The translations under genes and the position numbers were made by a program. The notes under the pieces were generated by a model, which worked only from the letters and a program-made list of their open reading frames with translations, was not told the origin of the DNA and ran no database searches. Positions 1-6,730 of a stretch of DNA of 6,730 bases are shown here, one piece after another. The DNA is taken from NCBI GenBank assembly GCA_007119835.1, contig SKOX01000111.1:1-6730 (forward strand), in the 5' to 3' direction. This stretch comes from Paracoccaceae bacterium (GTDB taxonomy: Bacteria > Pseudomonadota > Alphaproteobacteria > Rhodobacterales > Rhodobacteraceae). Positions within the stretch are counted from its first letter, which is position 1; each line of letters starts with the position of its first letter.

Positions 1-3204
<3,204 letters not shown>

Positions 3205-3225
3205 CGCTCGGGCAGGCTAGCACGG

Positions 3226-4155
3226 ATGAAGACTGGTCTGCATCATTGGTGGCCCCGTAGCCTTTCCGGCGCCTGGTCCGATTCGGCCGGGCTTGTGCAT
3301 AGGCTGACTCCGGATGGCAAAGTTGTTTCCGCGCCACCGAAGAACTGGGGTGCAATAACCAACGCCCATCGAATTAAGCTCGACGGCCCGTGGGACACGG
3401 ACTTCGAGCCATCTTTTTCTGAGGTGGACAATACTTTTCAGGGCGTCATTGAGACTTTCGACGTGCATTTCGAGAAAGAAGGAAGGGCGCGGCGAGTCCA
3501 CGTTGCCGAGCGAAAGAGGAGAGAAGTAGGCGCTGCAATGGCAGCCCTTCTGGTTCGGAGTCCGGGCTTCAAGTGGCGCGTTGAAGAGGAGGTGTCTCGG
3601 AACTGGCCTACAGCAGATAAGACGTTGATTGCGGCCAACATCCACAATTCGATGGGTCACATTCAAGAGTCTCTTGAAGGAGCTTCCTTGCTGATCGCTT
3701 TCCGATGTCTGGAGGGTGAGTTAGTGATGGGCGATGGTTACCTGAGCAATTTAAGGGGCGGTGACGTAGATCTTCCGTTTCTTCGATTGCTTGTTCCACT
3801 AACCCCTACTCTCGCTGTAGCAGCATGCAACCGGCCTGGGCTGCCACGTGACCTGAAGGGCGTTTGGCACATACCGATCGGACACGCGGGAGTCTCTGAG
3901 ATCAACGACGTTACGCAAACCTATTCCGGCAACTTCCTGTTTTTCAAAAGCGTACGGCCGAAGGTGACGCCGGAATTTAAGTCCGGAGTTTTCGGGCAAT
4001 TGCCGGACCACAGGTTCGAGCGGCTTGAGTCCGCCGTCGAGAAGATCCATGGATCCGGCAAATGTGTTGGTAAGCCTTGGCGGCCGAAAGCCCGGCCGGG
4101 AAAGGTGCTTACTTCCGGTATCGTCGTGGGGACCTTCACGCACGACGGACCGTAG
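3226..4155 (+). CDS. DUF4238-like protein of unknown function, probably horizontally acquired
   Basis: A complete 309-residue cytoplasmic-looking protein, with no signal peptide or membrane segment. The order of motifs resembles the DUF4238 family: an N-terminal HHWWP (residues 6-10, family HHxxP); an acidic helical stretch around 56-78; a helix ending in VRSPGFK (110-116, like the family's R-T-P); ELVMGDGYLSN (165-175, in place of the usual S-D-N-P); FLRLLVPLTPTLAVAA (185-200, like the family's P-L-S-P segment); and EINDVTQTYSGNFLFF (215-230, matching the N-x-x-x-x-x-x-A-x-x-x-x-F/Y helix). This is recognition from memory, not a search. The family's biochemical role is not established. The ATG lies 21 bases after the carB stop, with only a weak GGCAGG (3211-3216) before it. 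Base composition differs from carB: 3661-3720 has 30 G+C of 60, against 47 of 60 in 1981-2040. It may be read through from carB or use an internal promoter. The existence of the gene is fairly sure; the family call is moderate. Confidence 0.75.
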   Translation: MKTGLHHWWPRSLSGAWSDSAGLVHRLTPDGKVVSAPPKNWGAITNAHRIKLDGPWDTDFEPSFSEVDNTFQGVIETFDVHFEKEGRARRVHVAERKRREVGAAMAALLVRSPGFKWRVEEEVSRNWPTADKTLIAANIHNSMGHIQESLEGASLLIAFRCLEGELVMGDGYLSNLRGGDVDLPFLRLLVPLTPTLAVAACNRPGLPRDLKGVWHIPIGHAGVSEINDVTQTYSGNFLFFKSVRPKVTPEFKSGVFGQLPDHRFERLESAVEKIHGSGKCVGKPWRPKARPGKVLTSGIVVGTFTHDGP

Positions 4156-4195
4156 AGTGCATCGCCTCGGATGCTAGGCAAGTAGTGGCAGGAGC

Positions 4196-4439
4196 GTGGC
4201 CGTCACACCAATTGCCGCTCAGGCCGAACGATACCTCACCCTCATCCGGGGCGCCTGCGCGGACCTCGCCAACGGCCGCCGCACCGGCACCGACGCCGCC
4301 ACCATCCGCCCCGACTAACACAAGCTCCGCCCCGGCCGCCCCCTCATCTTCCACCGCCATCAGCCGGACGGCACCATCGAGATCGTCCGCACGCCTACGG
4401 CCGCACGGAGCCGCCACCCGTCTCGATGACGAGCCATAA
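4196..4439 (+). pseudogene. Decayed ParE/RelE-superfamily toxin gene
   Basis: Three stretches read like the body of a ParE-type type II toxin but are interrupted. Frame 4196-4315 gives TPIAAQAERYLTLIRGACADL, then NGRRTGTDAATIRPD, like the family's helix (Q-A-E-R-Y-L...I..A) and the G-R-x-x-x-x-I-R-P-G-Y turn. A TAA at 4316-4318 sits where a Tyr codon is expected. The frame resumes as HKLRPGRPLIFHRH, then DGTIEIVR (to about 4392), matching the family's K-L-x-x-G-S-H-x-I-F-Y-R strand and the I-x-I-V-R-I-L strand. The end (L-H-G-R-M-D...) can be recovered only by assuming two single-base losses between about 4392 and 4412, after which ATRLDDEP ends at TAA 4437-4439. The usual N-terminal strand and first helix are mostly missing, perhaps through an internal deletion between TP and QAERYL. 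No ParD-like antitoxin lies upstream; the DUF4238-like gene is there instead. The remnant is presumably inactive. The alignment is from memory of the family. Confidence 0.65.
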
Positions 4440-4449
4440 AGCCAGCCGC

Positions 4450-4548
4450 CCGCCGTTAACGCTTCAATCCCGACCAAAACCCCATGCATATGGAATATGC
4501 ATGCCTTGTGCATGCCCCGTGCATGCAGCCCCGCCACGTTAACAGCGG
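4450..4548. repeat. Imperfect inverted repeat with GTTAAC cores enclosing 75 bp
   Basis: The left arm 4450-4461 (ccgccgttaacg) matches the reverse complement of the right arm 4537-4548 (cgttaacagcgg) at 11 of 12 positions. The enclosed segment carries the TGCATGC cluster. The arms could be the ends of a small mobile or relic element, or paired protein sites. No flanking target-site duplication was recognised. GTTAAC is itself a palindrome, so part of the symmetry comes free. Confidence 0.45.
4483..4527. repeat. TGCATGC repeats at 11-bp period plus a 9-bp-arm inverted repeat
   Basis: TGCATGC occurs at 4498-4504, 4509-4515 and 4520-4526, exactly 11 bp apart, so all copies face one side of the helix. 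Just upstream, catgcatat (4483-4491) and atatgcatg (4495-4503) form a perfect inverted repeat around gga; its right arm overlaps the first TGCATGC. The cluster is AT-richer than its surroundings. The arrangement resembles a cooperative protein-binding array. It lies downstream of both neighbouring reading frames, so its role is unclear. Confidence 0.55.
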
Positions 4549-4696
4549 AAAAGCCGTGCAAACCCGCGCCGCCGCAACCGTCCCGACTCCGGCCGCCGCC
4601 CGCCCTCCCGGCATCCCGGGCGACGACACCGCCGGCCTGGGGCTCAGGCCCCTCGGCAGGAACAGCCGGGCACGAGCGGGCGCGGCGGCCGGCAGC

Positions 4697-5209
4697 CTAC
4701 TCGTCCCCGTCGCCCGGGTCGTCGGCCGCCGCATCCAGACGCGCGCCGATGCCGCGGCCCATCATGAAGGCCATCATCTCCTGCATGGTGACCTGCCCGT
4801 CGCCGGCCAGGTCCATGTGGGTAAAGATGCGGTCGTGCGCCTCGAGCCACTCCTCGCGGCTGATGCTGCCGTCGCCGTCCGCGTCCATCAGCGCGAACAT
4901 CACCCGCATCATCGCGCCGGGGGCCATCGTCCCGGCGCCGCCCCCGCCCATCATGCCGCCCCCGCCCATCATGCCGCCGCCGCCCATCATGCCGCCCGCG
5001 CCGCGCCCGTGGCCCATCATCGGCCCGCCCTCGCCGCGCATCCCCATCATGCCGCGCATGCCCATGCCCGGACCGGTCTCGCCCCGCTCCATCCCCATGG
5101 GCCCTGCGGCCTCCGGCGGTTCGGCCGCCTGGCCCTGCACCGGGCCCGCCGGCGCGACCAGGACGACGAGCGCGGCCGCTGCGGCCGTGATGATCCCTGT
5201 CCTCGACAT
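4697..5209 (-). CDS. Exported EF-hand protein with Met/Gly-rich segment
   Basis: A 170-residue protein starting at ATG 5207-5209, with AGGAGG (reverse complement of 5216-5221) six bases upstream. Residues 1-28 look like a secretion signal (hydrophobic IITAAAAALVVLV, likely cut near GQA-AE), so it probably acts in the periplasm or outside the cell. Residues 38-104 hold 19 methionines in Gly/Arg-rich sequence, including three tandem MMGGGG units (74-91) and one His (67). Two EF-hand loops follow: D109-E120 (DADGDGSISREE), with canonical Asp at positions 1, 3 and 5 and Glu at 12; and D133-E144 (DLAGDGQVTMQE), with Ala at position 3, so its calcium binding may be weaker. The tail is acidic. Calcium binding is inferred from the family; the Met-rich part could bind a soft metal such as copper, but this is not shown. 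The gene is divergent from the beta-barrel gene and appears to be transcribed alone. Confidence 0.85.
   Translation of the reverse strand: MSRTGIITAAAAALVVLVAPAGPVQGQAAEPPEAAGPMGMERGETGPGMGMRGMMGMRGEGGPMMGHGRGAGGMMGGGGMMGGGGMMGGGGAGTMAPGAMMRVMFALMDADGDGSISREEWLEAHDRIFTHMDLAGDGQVTMQEMMAFMMGRGIGARLDAAADDPGDGDE
4941..4994 (-). repeat. Three tandem 18-bp repeats inside the EF-hand gene
   Basis: Units 4941-4958, 4959-4976 and 4977-4994 read cccccgcccatcatgccg on the plus strand; the third differs at one base, a synonymous glycine change. On the coding strand each unit encodes six residues of the MMGGGG pattern. Degenerate copies of the Met-Met motif lie nearby at about 5013-5020 and 5041-5050. 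An in-frame 18-bp unit could vary in number through slippage without breaking the gene. Confidence 0.85.
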
Positions 5210-5233
5210 GTCTTGCCTCCTCTTCCCTGACTG

Positions 5234-5250
5234 CCGTCACCAACCGTCAC
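5234..5250. promoter_or_regulatory. CCGTCAC direct repeat upstream of the EF-hand gene
   Basis: CCGTCAC at 5234-5240 and 5244-5250 repeats with a 10-bp period (GTGACGG on the coding strand), about 25-41 bases before the EF-hand ATG. Direct heptamers one helical turn apart are typical of OmpR-family response-regulator sites. No regulator is identified here, and chance is possible for so short a motif. Confidence 0.3.
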
Positions 5251-5426
5251 AGCCTACACCGGTTCCGACCGAAGCGCGCCCTCAGACCTGGCGGGCGCCG
5301 CAGGCCGGGCTGCGCCGCGGGGGCAAGGGAAATGTTGCAGCCGATCTGCGGCCTGGGGGGATTCGCCCGAAACCGCCGCGACCCGCTCAGGGGCGGCCGG
5401 TCTTGCGCCGGACAGCCTCGCAGAGT

Positions 5427-5449
5427 TGCCCTCGTGAGGGCACTATACT
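5427..5449 (+). promoter_or_regulatory. Palindromic operator candidate abutting a TATACT -10 box
   Basis: tgccctcgtgagggca (5427-5442) is a palindrome with 7-bp arms around gt. TATACT, a good -10 match, follows at 5444-5449. No good -35 hexamer is found 17 bases upstream; the palindrome fills the spacer instead, as at promoters controlled by a repressor or MerR-like activator. If used, the beta-barrel transcript would have a leader of about 165 bases. The same inverted repeat could instead be a small RNA hairpin. Confidence 0.4.
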
Positions 5450-5544
5450 GCCGACGAACCACCGGCGCGGGAGAGATTGCACATTTCTTCTTTTCAGAAT
5501 CAGCCCTCTATCCGATTTCCCCCCAAGAAGGGCCCTCGCACCGG

Positions 5545-5573
5545 TTCAACGTTCCGCACGTTGCCGCTAATAT
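5545..5573 (+). promoter_or_regulatory. Possible proximal promoter of the beta-barrel gene
   Basis: TTCAAC (5545-5550) and TAATAT (5568-5573) are separated by 17 bases, giving a predicted start near 5580 and a leader of about 40 bases. The match to the sigma-70 consensus is only partial (3 of 6 and 4 of 6), so this is a weak candidate. Confidence 0.3.
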
Positions 5574-5622
5574 GGCTGGCGCATCCTCAGATGCAGTTCT
5601 TCCAGCGAGGGGATACGTGTTC

Positions 5623-6249
5623 ATGAAGAGCTTAGTAGCGACTACCTTAATTGCCAGCCTCGCCGCTGCTCCCGCCTTCGCGGGGGTCCTGTTCGAGCCC
5701 GTGCCGCCCGAGCCGGTCGTCGCCGCGCCGATGGCGCCTCTGCCGCCTCCGCTGCCCATCTGGACCGGCGGCTATGCCGGCGCCCAGATCGGCTGGGGTC
5801 GCGCCGAGGTCGAGAACGACATCGACATCAGCGACGACGACGTGATCGGCGGCTTTCACGCCGGCTACGATTTCGAGGTCGGCGGCGGCTTCGTCGTCGG
5901 TGGCGAGGTGGCCTACGACCGTGCGAACATGGCGCCCTTCGGCAACGGCACCACGGTCGAGGTCGACAACGTCGTCCGCCTGACGGCCCGCGCCGGATAC
6001 GCCTTCGGCAACACCCTGGTCTACGCCAAGGGCGGCGCCGCCTGGATCGAGGGGGACGTCACCGTCAACGGCGACTCCACCAGCGCGGACGACTGGGGCT
6101 GGGTGGCCGGCGCCGGCTTCGAGCACCGCATCGCGCCGCGGATCACCGCCGGCGTCGAGGGCCTCTACCACCGGGCGACCAGCTTCGACGACTTCGATCT
6201 CGACGTCGATGTGTGGTCGCTGCAGGCGCGGATCTCTTACCGCTTCTGA
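5623..6249 (+). CDS. Small outer-membrane beta-barrel protein
   Basis: A 208-residue protein of the OmpA-like/Omp25-like eight-strand barrel type. Residues 1-20 (MKSLVATTLIASLAAAPAFA) form a clear signal peptide with an A-F-A cleavage site. A Pro/Val/Ala-rich linker (about 22-46) follows, then WTGGYAGAQIGWG, the usual first barrel strand. Alternating Gly/aromatic stretches suggest eight strands: about 49-63, 73-87, 90-102, 112-128, 131-143, 158-170, 173-186 and 196-208. Acidic loops (65-73, 151-157, 178-187) would face outward. The final residue is Phe after Y-R, as needed for recognition by the BAM machinery. ATG 5623 is preferred: GAGGGG (5607-5612) lies ten bases upstream and the signal peptide begins there. 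GTG 5617, in the same frame, is only four bases from GAGGGG. The protein likely has a structural or surface role; no substrate can be read from the sequence. It appears monocistronic. Confidence 0.9.
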   Translation: MKSLVATTLIASLAAAPAFAGVLFEPVPPEPVVAAPMAPLPPPLPIWTGGYAGAQIGWGRAEVENDIDISDDDVIGGFHAGYDFEVGGGFVVGGEVAYDRANMAPFGNGTTVEVDNVVRLTARAGYAFGNTLVYAKGGAAWIEGDVTVNGDSTSADDWGWVAGAGFEHRIAPRITAGVEGLYHRATSFDDFDLDVDVWSLQARISYRF

Positions 6250-6252
6250 TTC

Positions 6253-6280
6253 GCTGCCGCGGGCAGCAGCTTCTGTCTTT
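6253..6280 (+). terminator. Hairpin with T-rich tail after the beta-barrel gene
   Basis: Arms gctgcc (6253-6258) and ggcagc (6262-6267) pair perfectly around gcg, three bases after the stop codon. The pyrimidine-rich ttctgtcttt (6271-6280) follows. The stem is short and the T-run imperfect, but the position suits an intrinsic terminator, helped by the stronger hairpin just downstream. Confidence 0.45.
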
Positions 6281-6310
6281 GCCGTCGGCGCCGCGCGAGG
6301 CGCCGGCGGC
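6281..6310 (+). terminator. Strong 12-bp GC hairpin, second terminator candidate
   Basis: gccgtcggcgcc (6281-6292) pairs with ggcgccggcggc (6299-6310) over 12 positions with one G-U, around the loop gcgcga. No T-run follows, so it may protect the mRNA 3' end or act with the preceding hairpin rather than terminate alone. A third hairpin, cggccgg/ccggccg, lies at 6323-6349. Confidence 0.45.
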
Positions 6311-6639
6311 ATTGCGCGGTTGCGGCCGGTGTCCTCGGGGAGCCGGCCGTAGCTGGCCCGGGAAAGTGGCATCCGGCTCATGACGGACTAGATCCGTTTC
6401 CATGACACGGATCGGAGCGTCCCGCTGCGCTGCAGCCCTTTGCATGACATGTGCCCCGGAGCGGTCTCGCGCCTGCGGGCCCGCCGCGGCCGTCACGGTG
6501 CCGGGAGGCACGAGACCGTGACTTGCCGCCGCAACCGCTTCCTCCGAGTGTTGCCGCCGAAGCGGGCCTTGTTCACGTTGTCCTCATCGCCGTGCCGGAG
6601 CGGTCGGGACCGGAAGGCCGGCCATGACAGGAGGAAGCC
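6311..6639. other. Non-coding, hairpin-rich leader region before the last gene
   Basis: No credible gene was found; a 67-codon plus-strand frame at 6440-6643 is Arg/Cys-rich and lacks a ribosome site. The stretch holds a hairpin (6323-6349), an inverted repeat gatccgt/acggatc (6391-6397 and 6407-6413), CATGAC at 6379, 6401, 6443 and 6623, an 11-base direct repeat ccggagcggtc (6456-6466 and 6595-6605), and the alternative stems listed separately. No clear sigma-70 promoter was recognised. Confidence 0.5.
6462..6522 (+). promoter_or_regulatory. Two mutually exclusive RNA stems in the leader of the last gene
   Basis: Stem A pairs cggtctcg (6462-6469) with cgagaccg (6511-6518). Stem B pairs gtcacgg (6492-6498) with ccgtgac (6516-6522), stacked on tgcc/ggca (6499-6502 and 6507-6510) with the loop ggga. 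The two share 6516-6518, and stem B's arms straddle stem A's 3' arm, so only one can form fully. This resembles a switchable leader. No known riboswitch class was recognised and no T-run follows either stem. Confidence 0.35.
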
Positions 6640-6730
6640 TTGACGGAAGATCTGAACTCGCTGCGCCCCTCGCCTCGCCAGACCCGGGCCCTGGCCCGTG
6701 CGCGGCCCCGGCCGGGCGCGGCGTGGCGCG
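6640..6730 (+). CDS. Start of an unidentified gene (3' end cut by window)
   Basis: TTG at 6640-6642 is preceded by AGGAGG (6629-6634) with five bases between, the best ribosome site on this strand of the window. The frame stays open to the end and reads (M)TEDLNSLRPSPRQTRALAR, then more Arg/Pro/Ala-rich sequence. About 30 residues are not enough to assign a family. A competing start, ATG 6624 in another frame with GGAAGG (6611-6616) upstream, is also open to the end (MTGGSLDGRSELAAP). The TTG frame is preferred for its ribosome site. Confidence 0.4.
   Translation, partial: MTEDLNSLRPSPRQTRALARARPRPGAAWR

Larger units (their letters stand above)
4440..4696. other. Non-coding spacer between the toxin relic and the EF-hand gene
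   Basis: No convincing gene was found on either strand. The left half holds the GTTAAC inverted arms and TGCATGC repeats listed separately. The right half (about 4550-4696) is very GC-rich and lies downstream of the EF-hand stop. It contains a possible hairpin with arms 4639-4643 (ggggc) and 4648-4652 (gcccc) around the loop tcag. This could help end the minus-strand transcript, but no T-run follows it on that strand. Confidence 0.5.
5210..5622. other. Divergent intergenic control region
   Basis: About 410 bases separate the start codons of the EF-hand gene (-) and the beta-barrel gene (+). The plus-strand frame stays open upstream to 5332, but that part has no protein-like character and would bury the signal peptide, so it is treated as untranslated. 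Sites seen in the region are listed separately: a CCGTCAC direct repeat, a 16-bp palindrome next to TATACT, and a possible proximal promoter. Confidence 0.6.

Noticed and set aside
4196..4198. GTG with AGGAG as the true start of the toxin-like gene
   Set aside because: AGGAG (4190-4194) is only one base from the GTG, and the usual N-terminal strand and first helix are missing, so this is probably chance in a truncated remnant.
4077..4439. A 120-codon plus-strand frame across the end of the DUF4238-like gene
   Set aside because: It starts inside that gene in another frame and is Ser/Pro/Ala-rich. Only its last residues (ATRLDDEP) make sense, as the shifted end of the toxin relic.
4941..4994. 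Short tandem repeats as a possible CRISPR array
   Set aside because: The units are directly adjacent, with no spacers, and encode an in-frame MMGGGG repeat.
4497..5570. A 357-codon plus-strand frame with proline-rich repeats
   Set aside because: Its PPPPIMPP repeats are the complement of the Met/Gly repeats in the EF-hand gene. The minus-strand gene has a signal peptide, EF-hand loops and a strong ribosome site.
5332..5622. N-terminal extension of the beta-barrel protein
   Set aside because: The extension has no protein-like features, would hide the clear signal peptide at 5623, and the ribosome site GAGGGG is at 5607-5612.
6440..6643. A 67-codon plus-strand frame
   Set aside because: It has no ribosome site, an Arg/Cys-rich composition and overlaps the hairpins and the start of the better-supported gene.

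Overview
The window looks like a chromosomal segment of a GC-rich alphaproteobacterium, most likely in or near the Rhodobacteraceae. This is inferred from the carB sequence (including a long proline/aspartate-rich linker before the allosteric domain) and from a small beta-barrel protein with a Pro/Val-rich N-terminus followed by a W-T-G-G-Y-A-G motif. Species cannot be named from sequence alone.

Layout. (1) 1-3204, +: carB, the large subunit of carbamoyl-phosphate synthase, intact except for the N-terminus cut by the window edge. (2) 3226-4155, +: a clearly less GC-rich gene for a 309-residue protein resembling the DUF4238 family, probably acquired horizontally. (3) 4196-4439, +: the decayed remains of a ParE/RelE-type toxin gene, with a nonsense codon, two apparent single-base losses and no antitoxin. 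(4) 4440-4696: non-coding, with an unusual cluster of TGCATGC repeats at 11-bp spacing between inverted arms containing GTTAAC. (5) 4697-5209, -: an exported EF-hand protein with a methionine/glycine-rich segment. (6) 5210-5622: the divergent control region between the EF-hand gene and the next gene, with a 16-bp palindrome next to a TATACT box. (7) 5623-6249, +: an 8-stranded outer-membrane beta-barrel protein. (8) 6250-6639: non-coding and rich in hairpins, with two overlapping alternative stems. (9) 6640-end, +: the likely start (TTG, strong AGGAGG) of another gene cut by the window edge.

The genes do not form one pathway. carB is housekeeping (arginine and pyrimidine supply). The segment after it, up to about 4550, looks like a small accessory patch (foreign-looking gene, toxin relic, unusual repeats). 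The EF-hand and beta-barrel genes are divergently transcribed envelope genes. No CRISPR array, transposase, tRNA or rRNA was found. The least ordinary material is the 3226-4550 patch and the structured leader at 6390-6640.
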